Assembly (NCBI GenBank): GCA_002005505.1
Contig: KV908575.1
Location: forward strand, 1 to 64,000
Length of the DNA stretch: 64,000 nt
Reading direction: 5' to 3'
Origin: Botryococcus braunii
Lineage: Eukaryota > Chlorophyta > Trebouxiophyceae
Below the pieces are notes generated by a model that saw only the letters and a list, made by a program, of their open reading frames with translations, ran no database searches and was not told the DNA's origin. Shown here one piece after another: positions 7,940-16,787 of this stretch; position 1 is the first letter of the stretch, and each line of letters begins with the position of its first letter. Position numbers and translations under genes: made by a program.

Positions 7940-8633
7940 TGTTGAGTTCTGAACATTATTATTGAATGCCTTGTGCTTTAAGTGATCTTCATGTGTGCAC
8001 TATTAGGATATGGGTCCATTGAGAACATAAGGTACCTTGAGACACGGCAGATTCTGGACGTTTTCGAACATAAGGTACAATCCTATCTAGATCACACGTT
8101 TGTCGGATGAACTCTTAAGGCTGCCCCACCGGAGTGAATACCAACTGGTTGTGAAAGATGCTGGGCATCACCAGATGCTAGTCTTGTCCGACAGTTGTGT
8201 GTGGCACTCAGCAGACAGTCGTACGGACTGTAGCTGGAGTAACTTCGTCTATTGACGACCTGTCTGCTTTGTACAGGTACGGTGCGGCAGTGTGTGTTGT
8301 ATCATTGTTGCTATTGTGAGAGTGAACAAGCTTAGTGTACCCTGTAGTCACTCAAACAGATAAGGGACAGTGACTTCAGGGAGTATAGGCATGTACTTGA
8401 ACGTAGCCGTCTAGAGCCTTATCTAGTGATTGCTTGATCGGTGCTTGTGTACAAGATAATGATGTAACGGAACTGGTTGTGAAAGATGCTGGGCATCACC
8501 AGATGCTAGTCTTGTCCGACAGTTGTGTGTGGCACTCAGCAGACAGTCGTACGGACTGTAGCTGGAGTAACTTCGTCTATTGACGACCTGTCTGCTTTGT
8601 ACAGGGAAAGCCGATTGCCCATAACCTTTCACA
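7940..8633 (+). repeat. 3' LTR of A (duplicated-exon form)
   Basis: 694 bp. It matches the 5' LTR through the 134-bp exon (8143-8276) and then continues with a donor-like GTACGG and 194 bp of unique DNA (8277-8470) ending GATGTAACGG. The 134-bp exon then repeats (8471-8604), joined to GGAAAGCC and the same LTR end TTTCACA. The extra piece begins exactly at a GT donor after CAG. TSD ccacg follows. Confidence 0.9.
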
Positions 8634-8641
8634 CCACGCCC

Positions 8642-9262
8642 ATGGAGCGACGACCACCTCTGTTAACTGACGACGAACTTAATCTGCTCCGCGAAGGGCA
8701 CTTCCACTGTGATCTATGCAATAAGTGGGTGTCAGGAAAGGTTCCCATTGAAAACGTGAATCGTGCTATTGAACGTGGAATCGTTGTGTTTGAAGACTTT
8801 TGCCGAGAAGGTATTGAGCAAGAACGTCACTATCAAGCGAAGTTTAACCATCACAAGCTTAAGTTAGTTCAATCCCTTGAAAACTCGAAGTATCCTTTTC
8901 CTAAGGGTTCGCGTCGAACCTTTTCTCTTGACACTTGGGAAGCTAGACTGATCGATAGAGAAGTTTACTCTCAAAGGCTTCAAGAACAATATACCACATT
9001 AGCTAGATACGAGATCCCGTTGGACTTCTCACATCACTGTCTATTGATTGAGTATGCTACCCTCCTTGCATTAAGTAAAGGAGCAGGTGTATCGTTGAGT
9101 CCTTGGCTTGCACGAGACGAATCACCTTACGAAACTTTGAAAGATAAGCTTGCTGAGACGATCGCTTCAATTGTGAATGATTTAGAAGACGGTACAGAGC
9201 AAAAGGGCAGGTGTTACATTCCCAGGCATGGCAACATTGGCTACGAACCCTACCCCAGGTAA
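8642..9262 (+). CDS. B extra ORF upstream of gag, unknown function
   Basis: A 206-residue protein starting at ATG 8642, 3 bp after B resumes beyond A, making it B's first ORF after the primer site. I do not recognise the family. Near residue 20 it has GHFHCDLCNKWVSGKVPI with one CxxC pair; a Leu-rich segment (CLLIEYATLLALS) follows near 140. It is hydrophilic with no signal peptide. The end overlaps the gag ATG at 9228 by 35 bp in another frame. A degenerate homologue in D (150-599) shows that the ORF belongs to this copia lineage. It could be an RNA- or metal-binding accessory protein; this is inference only. Confidence 0.75.
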   Translation: MERRPPLLTDDELNLLREGHFHCDLCNKWVSGKVPIENVNRAIERGIVVFEDFCREGIEQERHYQAKFNHHKLKLVQSLENSKYPFPKGSRRTFSLDTWEARLIDREVYSQRLQEQYTTLARYEIPLDFSHHCLLIEYATLLALSKGAGVSLSPWLARDESPYETLKDKLAETIASIVNDLEDGTEQKGRCYIPRHGNIGYEPYPR

Positions 9263-10264
9263 TCCATCTAATCCACAAGTAAATCAACCCTCACCTGGTA
9301 ACACCAGTCAGTCTGCCCAGTCAGGTAATAGTATAGATCAGACAAACCCTGTCTATACTAACCTAAAACTAGTTCAGGCGTTGGAACTGGACTGTGAAAA
9401 TGGTTTCAGGTGGCAGAAAGATGTTCTGAATGTTGCTAATAGCAAACGTATTAAGATGTGTCTTGATGAAGAGCATCCTAATACAGCTAGAGACTCTCTT
9501 GCTATGAGTCTTCTTACTGAGAAAATTCCTGACGTTTGGGTGGACAGGGCATTGGACATGCCAAACGCAAAGCATGCCTATGACTGGCTGCTGCGCAAGT
9601 TCACTGGTGGCCACAATGAGGAGTTGATGAGAAAATGGTCCAAGGTCTTGGACTATGGGCGTATCGATGAGGGTCAGGAGTACCATTCATATGTTGCTAG
9701 GAAGTTCAGGCTTGCAAGAGGTCTGCAAGCCAATAATCACCCATGCTCTGATGGTAGGCTAAAAATGGGGATTGTAGAGGGTTTGCCCAGGCAGTTTGAT
9801 CATTCAAAATCAAATCTCCTCACCTCTTGCCTTGGTGAGGATGAGGACAAAGTCACACTCAATATTCAGGCATGTTCAAGGTTGCTTGGAATTGATGAAT
9901 TTAAGGCCCCCTCACCATCAGTCAATCTGGCAAACCCAGTCAGAGGTCCCCCTCGTCCCAGGAATGCTCCAGGATCCAGGCCACAGGGGATGCAGAAGAT
10001 CTGCCTGACAACTTCAGGGGCTGCTGGCATTGCTTGGAAGATGGACATACCAGAAACGTGTGTCCAAAACTCATAGATGAGAAAGAAAAAAGGGCTGCCC
10101 TCATTGCAGCACGCAAGAATCAAGCCAATCCAGTTGGAGGTATTGCATTGGGGGACTCTTCTGACTCAGGTAATCCATTCTCTAGATGGGTGGTAGACTC
10201 AGGAGCCTCAACGCACATATGCAATGATGTTAGACTCATGCAAAACATTCATTGGTACACACAG
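9228..10264 (+). pseudogene. B gag and protease start (frameshifted, cut by F)
   Basis: Gag starts at ATG 9228 and shows a copia gag core (KFTGGHNEELMRKWSKVLD). The frame ends at 10076, but the zinc knuckle CWHCLEDGHTRNVC is in the next frame, which implies one lost G near 9986-9990. Protease WVVDSGASTHICND follows. At 10264 the gene is split by gypsy F and resumes at 16788, after the TSD copy. Confidence 0.85.
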
Positions 10265-10505
10265 TGTAACAGGGGTTCAACGATCGGGCGAACCTCGTGA
10301 CGCGTAACGGCGTTACACGTGCAGTAGCGCACCGGTGGTGCTGCTGTGCGGGCAGAGATTGGACAAGATAGAGAGTTACTAGGATAGTGTAGGCACCTAA
10401 AGGCTTGGGTTTAGAGTTATAGAGACCTTGGGTGAGAGGTGGAGCCCCATTATGTAAGGTTCGTGGCAGTCGGGGTTTGGGACCTTTGCCGATCGGTCCG
10501 TGACA
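10265..10505 (+). repeat. 5' LTR of F
   Basis: 241 bp, TGTAACAGGGG...TCCGTGACA. It differs from the 3' copy only in a t/c and an a/g near its end. Confidence 0.95.
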
Positions 10506-10506
10506 A

Positions 10507-10519
10507 TGGTATCGGCGAG
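10507..10519 (+). other. Primer-binding site of F
   Basis: TGGTATCGGCGAG begins with TGG, the complement of a tRNA CCA end. It fits a tRNA 3' end CTCGCCGATACCA, giving an A1:U72 pair typical of initiator tRNA-Met. G, X/Y and J use the identical 13 nt. Confidence 0.85.
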
Positions 10520-10706
10520 AGGGGCTTAGGCCCCTTTCGTGATCCGACTGGGTCTAGATAGGTATATTTATTTATGTAATTTAATAGAAGAGGAATTTGC
10601 CGCTTGGGAGTTAGATTTAGCGAGGAGACGTCGTGAAGTCTCACAGGGCCCCCAACTCGACGATCCCTCTCGTTCCGTACAATCTGATGCCTCAATAACT
10701 TCAGAA

Positions 10707-11961
10707 ATGGCCCGGAGAGAACTTGATGATTTACGTGCGCAGCTGGATGAGTCCCGAGAGCGGGAAGACGCGCTCCAAATTCAGATCGACGAACTCCGTG
10801 CGGAACAAGAGGCACGACCCACTCCCGTAATTCGTACGCATATGCCTGACAAATTTGAGGGCCGAAAGGATGATTTGGAGCAATTTTTAGAGGATGTGCG
10901 TTCGTATTGTGTGCTTACTAATCTCCCGCTTGACAAGCGAGTGGATTACGCGGTGCGGTGCCTGGGGAAGTCCGTGAAAAAGGTATGGCTGGCTAAGAAA
11001 GCCAATTACCTTAGAACAAACCCAGGTACAGCCCTGACTCTTGAAATTTTTGGACAACTTCTGGGCAGTGTCTATGACAATAGTGATAAAATCACCAAGG
11101 CAAGGGGACAAGTTGGATGGGGTTTTTCAGGGTTCTGATACCCTAGAACGTTATGTCGAAAGGTTCACAACACTGCTTGCAGAGGTGGAAGTGGGGGGAG
11201 AGCTGTCTGGGGGGGAGAAAATTCATCGCTTTAGAAAGGGGTTGCGCGACGACTTAAGAAAGGTGGCTGTCCTTGACCCCACCACTGGGGCTCCTTACCA
11301 AGACATAGATGCATTGATCAGTGCACTAACAAAGTATGATGCTGCCGTGGGAGGCACGGCGCAGGGGAAAAGACAACGTCTTGGGGGCCCTAGTGTGGCA
11401 GCCACCACTGCCGTCGAATATGCCTACCCCACAGCCACCCCGGACGGGACATGGACAGGATACAACTATGGCTATGGTTATCAACAAGCCCCAACGTATG
11501 CTGCGGCTCCCATGGCCATGGCCCCAGTCTACCCTCAAGCAGGTCCATTAGCCTCCATGGCAGGTGGGCCTTCCCTGTATCCCCTTAGGGATGGGGTACC
11601 ACCCTCAATGCGGGTAGATCGCCACACCGGGTTCAACCCCGAGAGGCAGTGTTTCTCGTGTCAGAGCATGGGTCATGAGGCGTGGGTGTGCCCTTTCAAA
11701 CAAATGGCTGAACACCCTGAGATCCCCCTCACTGCTTTTCAGTTGCACATTGCTCAACAGATTGTGAGGGACCGGCGGGCTCGGGGAGTTCCACTTCCTG
11801 TCATCCCTGCACAGTTTGCAGAGATGGTGAATAAGGGCCAAGCATATGGTGGGGTGGGAACGGGCGGGACTGGACCAGGTGGTAGGACTGGGCGTGGGCG
11901 CGGACGGGGCCGGGGACGAGGACGGGGCTACGGAAGAGGGCGGAGACGGGCTAGAACATGA
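10707..11961 (+). pseudogene. F gag (one-base frameshift)
   Basis: Start set at ATG 10707 (MARREL), which aligns with the first ATG of G's gag (MARRQV). Upstream codons are open but have no ATG. It has a coiled-coil-like charged N-terminus, then the retrotransposon gag domain (CLGKSVKKVWL), an extra G near 11103 that shifts frame, LERYVERFTTLLAEVEV, a Tyr/Pro/Ala-rich stretch, the zinc knuckle CFSCQSMGHEAWVC and a Gly-Arg repeat tail suited to RNA binding. The TGA stop overlaps the pol ATG. Confidence 0.88.
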
Positions 11962-14900
11962 ACATGGAACAATACCTCACCACATTTTCTCCTTATCCTA
12001 ATTTTTATTCTTCTTTAAAACAGCAAGCGGGACAACTTTTAGATTGTTTATTTTCTTGTAGCACTTCTTTGGAAATTCAGCCCGATGGTACACACTTACC
12101 ACAGTTTGTTGTTGTTAAACGGGGGGAAGTTGAACAAACATTATCACGCTTTCGGCAAGACCAACTTGGGGCACCTCAAATGCATGCTTGCTTTGTCTTA
12201 GGGGCAAAAGTTGCCAAAAGTGCGACCATTTTTCCCTTTTTGAAGGGCATGCGTGTGCTCCTGCAAGGGAAAAAAGATAGGAATATTCCCTATTCCTATG
12301 TCGTTTACTATGCACCTCCCCAACATTGCATATCATTTTGTCAGGCACTAGCACATCCAGACCTTGCCTTCATCTTCAATATCAGGTGTGGGGGGGTCAG
12401 TGGAGTCGCTCTGGTAGATACCGGGGCAACCCACACATTTGTGCGCAGGTCTTTTGTGAACACTTTAGGCCTTCGGCCGGTGAACACTCCGGTGTCTGCC
12501 CAATTGGCAGATGGCCAAACAATGACCTCTGCCGGCACTGTTTCTTTAAGGTTGCATTTGTCAAGAACTTACGTTGAACAAAGGAAATTCATAGTCTGTG
12601 ACAGGCTCTTGGATGGTATAGATGTCATTTTAGGAAATGATTTCTTGAAAGACCGGGGCGCATTCATAGACTACGCGCAAAATGCCTTGCATTTGAAGCC
12701 GGCACACTTCCCTCACTACATAACTCTCCGAAATAATGCGATTGTGCCCGAGACAAGCCCAATAAATCATACTAAGATTATTTCAGCAATAAGTGCAAAC
12801 AGGGCTTTACGGAAGGGTGCTCAAATGTTTTGGGGAGTCGTGCGAGAGGAGACAAAGGAGGGGACAATGGGGAATGGAAGGGACCAGTCATGGGAGGAGA
12901 TTGTATTGGGGAAGGTGGCCTCGGCTACCATGAAAGAAGAACCTCCCCCATGGGATACAGATGAAGCCACCGACCTTCACCTAAACTCTCGGGATGCAAT
13001 TGGTAGTATGACTGGCAAACCAAAGGAGCTGCGAGAACTTCTGTTGCAGTTTCTAGATGTTTTCCCAGATAAGCTGCCAGAGTTGCCACCAGATAGGTGG
13101 GTAGCTCACACTATACCAATGGAACCAGGCCATGTACCCCCGTGCCGACCCACCTATAGGCTTGCTGAACCTGAAGTCAAAGAATGTAGGCGGCACGTCG
13201 AAGAACTCTTAACCCAAGGGTTCATTAGGCCTAGTTCCTCTCCTTATGGCAGCCCAATTCTGTTTGTTAGAAAAAAGGATGGTTCTTTCCGTATGGTCAT
13301 CGACTATCGAGCGGTCAATAATCTCACAAGGAAAGACAAATATCCATTACCAAGAATTGACGATTTGCTAGATAAACTACAAGGCTCACAATATTTCAGT
13401 TCGTTTGACCTGTTGTCGGGTTACCACCAAGTACGACTGCATGAGGCGGATGTACCCAAAACAGCATTTAGGACACCTTTTGGGTCCTATGAGTTTTTGG
13501 TTATGCCCTTTGGGCTAACGAATGCTCCGTCAACTTTTCAAAGGTTGATGAATTCAATATTTCACGACTTTATTCGTGAAGGCTTCGTTGTTATTTATCT
13601 AGATGACTTGTTAATCCACAGTCAATCCTTAGAGGATCATTACCAACATTTGGCACGTGTGCTCGAGCGGCTCCGGGAACAGAAACTGTATGCTAAGTTA
13701 TCCAAATGTGACTTCCTAACGTCAGAGTTGTGTTACTTGGGACATGTTGTTGGACGGGACGGGCTGAAAGTGGATCCGGCTAAAGTTAAAGCTATCAAGG
13801 ACTGGCCAACTCCCACTACGGCGACGCACGTACGGCAATTTCTGGGGCTAGCCAACTACTTCCGCAAGTTTGTCAAAAACTATAGTACGATAGCTGCCCC
13901 ACTTACCCATCTAACTGGCAAGACTCCATGGATTTGGGGCAACCCCGAGCAACATTCTTTTGATAGTCTCAAGAATGCCTTAGTCAATGCTCCCACCTTG
14001 GTATTGCCAAATCCACAAAAGCCGTACCGTGTCGTTACCGATGCTAGTGACATAGGAGTTGGTGCAGTTTTATTACAAGACCAAAAGCCGGTCGCTTATT
14101 TCAGTAAAAAATTCAATTCAGCTGAGACGCGATATAGCACAACTGAAAAAGAACTTTTAGGAGTCTTATATGCTTTGAAAGAGTGGCGCTGCTATGTCCT
14201 AGGCACCTCATTTGTTGTTGTCACTGACCATAAGGCTAACAGCTTTTTACAAACCCAATCTCTCCTTTCACCCAGAAGGGCGCGGTGGGCCGAATATCTG
14301 CAACAATTTGACATTAAGTGGGAATGGTCACCTGGGGTTGGCAACCCAGCAGACCCACTTTCAAGATGTCCTAATCTGGCCGTGGCCAACGTGTCGGGTG
14401 GACATCTGGGGGAGCACTCTCTCCTTGTCGAAGCGGATATGATGGGGGCAGGGGAGGCTGCAGACTCTCACTCCCTACCCTCGCAACTGGAAGGAATGGA
14501 AGCATGGGTGCGGGTTCTAAAGGATGCTTATTTAGTTGATGGATGGCTCTCGCGTAAACAAAACCGTCGGAAATTGGCCCACCGGAACGGGTTCTGGTAT
14601 AAAAACTCGCGTTTGTATGTGCCCTCGCATTACGTTTCAGTGGACGGGGCGGAAAGGAACCTCCGTAGGGAAATACTTGAAAATCTTCATGGACCCCCAA
14701 TAGTGGGTCATCAAGGGCGGGACAGGACAATCGAGCTGGTCGCCAGATCTTGGTGGTGGCCAGGGGTAAATGCAGATGTAACCGACTATGTAGCGCATTG
14801 CGACTCGTGCCAAAGAGTAAAACCTTTTTCAGGCTTACCTGTAGGGTTGTTACACCCCTTAGAAATCCCTTCTCGAAAATGGGAGTCCATGTCCATGGAT

Positions 14901-15251
14901 CTCATCACGGGATTACCTAAGACCAAATCTGGGTACAATGCAATTTGGGTTGGGGTTGATAGATTATCTAAATTTGCCCATTTTGCGCCGACGTCACAGG
15001 AGGCCGACGCCGCTGACATTGCCCAACTATTGCGCACGCGTGTCTTCACTTTACATGGCTTTCCCCGTGAGATAGTTTCAGATAGAGACCCACGTTGGGT
15101 GGGCAAGTTTTGTCAGGAGTTGTTTAGGCTCACGGGGTGCCGGTCCGCCTTGTCTACTGCTTTCCACCCCCAGAGCGACGGCCAGACTGAACGCATCAAC
15201 AGAATCTTGGAAGATTACCTTCGGCATTATGTGGGGGGGGAGACAGACTGA
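11958..15251 (+). CDS. F pol: protease, RT, RNase H, integrase core
   Basis: The ATG at 11958 overlaps the gag stop (ATGA). Protease is ALVDTGATHTFV. RT runs from VIDYRAVNNLTRKDKYPLP to the catalytic YLDDLLIHS. RNase H has TDASDIGVGAVLLQ and ends with NPADPLSR. The integrase zinc region is GHQGRDRT...CDSCQRVK; the catalytic acids lie in SMDLITGLP, VSDRDPRW and DGQTERIN. All D,D,E residues are present. The frame is broken at a G8 run (15233-15240), where seven G would keep it open into the chromodomain part. Confidence 0.92.
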   Translation: MNMEQYLTTFSPYPNFYSSLKQQAGQLLDCLFSCSTSLEIQPDGTHLPQFVVVKRGEVEQTLSRFRQDQLGAPQMHACFVLGAKVAKSATIFPFLKGMRVLLQGKKDRNIPYSYVVYYAPPQHCISFCQALAHPDLAFIFNIRCGGVSGVALVDTGATHTFVRRSFVNTLGLRPVNTPVSAQLADGQTMTSAGTVSLRLHLSRTYVEQRKFIVCDRLLDGIDVILGNDFLKDRGAFIDYAQNALHLKPAHFPHYITLRNNAIVPETSPINHTKIISAISANRALRKGAQMFWGVVREETKEGTMGNGRDQSWEEIVLGKVASATMKEEPPPWDTDEATDLHLNSRDAIGSMTGKPKELRELLLQFLDVFPDKLPELPPDRWVAHTIPMEPGHVPPCRPTYRLAEPEVKECRRHVEELLTQGFIRPSSSPYGSPILFVRKKDGSFRMVIDYRAVNNLTRKDKYPLPRIDDLLDKLQGSQYFSSFDLLSGYHQVRLHEADVPKTAFRTPFGSYEFLVMPFGLTNAPSTFQRLMNSIFHDFIREGFVVIYLDDLLIHSQSLEDHYQHLARVLERLREQKLYAKLSKCDFLTSELCYLGHVVGRDGLKVDPAKVKAIKDWPTPTTATHVRQFLGLANYFRKFVKNYSTIAAPLTHLTGKTPWIWGNPEQHSFDSLKNALVNAPTLVLPNPQKPYRVVTDASDIGVGAVLLQDQKPVAYFSKKFNSAETRYSTTEKELLGVLYALKEWRCYVLGTSFVVVTDHKANSFLQTQSLLSPRRARWAEYLQQFDIKWEWSPGVGNPADPLSRCPNLAVANVSGGHLGEHSLLVEADMMGAGEAADSHSLPSQLEGMEAWVRVLKDAYLVDGWLSRKQNRRKLAHRNGFWYKNSRLYVPSHYVSVDGAERNLRREILENLHGPPIVGHQGRDRTIELVARSWWWPGVNADVTDYVAHCDSCQRVKPFSGLPVGLLHPLEIPSRKWESMSMDLITGLPKTKSGYNAIWVGVDRLSKFAHFAPTSQEADAADIAQLLRTRVFTLHGFPREIVSDRDPRWVGKFCQELFRLTGCRSALSTAFHPQSDGQTERINRILEDYLRHYVGGETD

Positions 15252-16041
15252 TTGGGATAAGCATTTGTGTGAGGCCGAGTTCGCATATAATAATACTTAC
15301 AATCAATCTATCAATACTACTCCGTTTCGCTTAACTTTTGGGCAGGACCCTGTGATCCCTTTTCAAGAAATCTATGATGCACCTGTTCTTGGTCGTGGTA
15401 TCGAGCAAGAATATGTTCCAGCTGCGGCTGAGTTTGTCAGACGTATGCGGTGGGACTTAGAACGGGCCAGGACTTGCCTTAAGGCAGCCCAAGAAAGACA
15501 GAAGGCGTACGCCGATAAAAGGCGGCGGGACCTACCAAGCTTTGAAGTAGGTCAACAAGTCCTGCTTTCGTCAAAGAATATTAAGTTCAAACATTCCAGG
15601 ACTAAGAAATTGTTGCCAAGGTACATTGGCCCCTTTCCCGTCACCCGGGTTATTTCCCCGGTAGCATACAAGTTGCTGCTACCTACGCATTTGCGCATGC
15701 ACGACGTATTCCATGTTTCCCTTCTCAAACCTTATAAAACTGACGGAAGCGTGCAACCCTCACCTCCTCCTGAAACCATAGATGGTGAGCTAGAATATGA
15801 GGTGGAGGCAGTGCTTGCACATAGAGAGCGGAAACTTAGGGGCAAGAAAGTAGTGCGCGAGTATCTTATTAAGTGGTCCGGCTATGAGAGCATCCATAAT
15901 ACCTGGGAACCCGAGGAAAACTTAGTGCATTCTCGAGAGGCGGTACAGCAGTACTGGAGTCTAACCACGGGGCGTGGGTCGGAAGCTAAACGGACAGGAA
16001 CGGAAGCTACATCTCAACGCAAGCGTGCTAGGCGTGCTTGA
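15241..16041 (+). CDS. F pol C-terminus: integrase tail and chromodomain
   Basis: Continuation of F pol in the frame after the G8 run (TDWDKHLCEAEFAYNNT). It contains the integrase C-terminal domain (IGPFPVTRVISPVAYKLLLP, HDVFHVSLLKPY) and a chromodomain near the end (EYEVEAVLAHRERK...YLIKWSGYESIHNTWEPEENL). Chromodomains of chromoviral integrases bind modified histone H3 and direct integration. The tail is basic (QRKRARRA), as in G. Confidence 0.92.
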   Translation, partial: RQTDWDKHLCEAEFAYNNTYNQSINTTPFRLTFGQDPVIPFQEIYDAPVLGRGIEQEYVPAAAEFVRRMRWDLERARTCLKAAQERQKAYADKRRRDLPSFEVGQQVLLSSKNIKFKHSRTKKLLPRYIGPFPVTRVISPVAYKLLLPTHLRMHDVFHVSLLKPYKTDGSVQPSPPPETIDGELEYEVEAVLAHRERKLRGKKVVREYLIKWSGYESIHNTWEPEENLVHSREAVQQYWSLTTGRGSEAKRTGTEATSQRKRARRA

Positions 16042-16541
16042 CGCCCTGGCAGGTCGGGTCGGCCCCTTGGTGCTCCTTTTGTGGGAAGCTCTGGAAGTGG
16101 CAATCAGAGTGCACCTTGGGGGTACTCCAGTATGGGTAGACCTTAGGAGTGGAACGGACATGGGAACAGACGAGAGTGAGGGGCGTGGCCCCTCTCGGGT
16201 GCGTGCGGTGCTAACCGCTCACCCTGGACAGGACACATGTGTAGAGTGTCGCGACTTGTGTTTACCCTGATGTATCGTGATGTGGAAAGGACCAGTGGAA
16301 AGGACTGGACTAGTTGTCGTATCGGTTCCCGGGTTCGCGTAAAGGACAGGACTGGACATGTAGGAACATACACGGACTGGACTGGATATGTAAGGACTGG
16401 ACAGGACAAGGGGTCCGGCTGGGGCTGGGGACGCCGGACTAGCGACTCTCGGTCTCTAAAGCTCCAAAACCTAAAGCCTTGGGTGGTTAGGTTAGTCTCC
16501 TTACCTACTTGGCCGGGACGTCCAAGATAGGAGGGGGAGGA
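16042..16541 (+). other. F 3' untranslated region with GGACA-type repeats and purine tract
   Basis: 500 bp without a gene. From about 16225 to 16405 it is full of degenerate GGACTGGACA/GGACAGGAC units. It ends in the purine tract gaggggggagga-like run at 16527-16541, just before the 3' LTR. G has the same kind of repeat in its 3' region. Confidence 0.7.
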
Positions 16542-16782
16542 TGTAACAGGGGTTCAACGATCGGGCGAACCTCGTGACGCGTAACGGCGTTACACGTGCA
16601 GTAGCGCACCGGTGGTGCTGCTGTGCGGGCAGAGATTGGACAAGATAGAGAGTTACTAGGATAGTGTAGGCACCTAAAGGCTTGGGTTTAGAGTTATAGA
16701 GACCTTGGGCGAGAGGTGGGGCCCCATTATGTAAGGTTCGTGGCAGTCGGGGTTTGGGACCTTTGCCGATCGGTCCGTGACA
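16542..16782 (+). repeat. 3' LTR of F
   Basis: 241 bp, near-identical to 10265-10505, followed by TSD cacag. Confidence 0.95.
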
Positions 16783-16787
16783 CACAG

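Larger units (their letters stand above)
1951..8633 (+). mobile_element. Ty1/copia retrotransposon A
   Basis: Inserted in B's leader with TSD ccacg (1946-1950 and 8634-8638). The 5' LTR is 1951-2316, the primer site starts at 2317, gag-pol spans 2707-7919, the purine tract is 7930-7939 and the 3' LTR is 7940-8633. The shared parts of the two LTRs look identical, so insertion was recent. The 3' LTR is 328 bp longer through an exon-intron repeat. A has no extra ORF before gag, unlike B and D. One frame break is seen in a C run at 5368-5373. Confidence 0.95.
10265..16782 (+). mobile_element. Ty3/gypsy chromodomain retrotransposon F
   Basis: 6518 bp with 241-bp LTRs (10265-10505 and 16542-16782; TGTAACAGG...CCGTGACA) and TSD cacag (10260-10264 and 16783-16787). 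Primer site at 10507-10519. Gag and pol are separate ORFs that overlap by ATGA. The pol order is protease, RT, RNase H, integrase, chromodomain, as in chromoviruses. The LTRs differ at two sites, so it is young. Two frameshifts are visible, both in G runs. Confidence 0.95.

Noticed and set aside
8277..8470. A separate small insertion in A's 3' LTR
   Set aside because: No target duplication fits. The extra unit includes a complete repeat of the adjoining exon and starts at a GT donor, matching B and E, so a splice-related origin is better.
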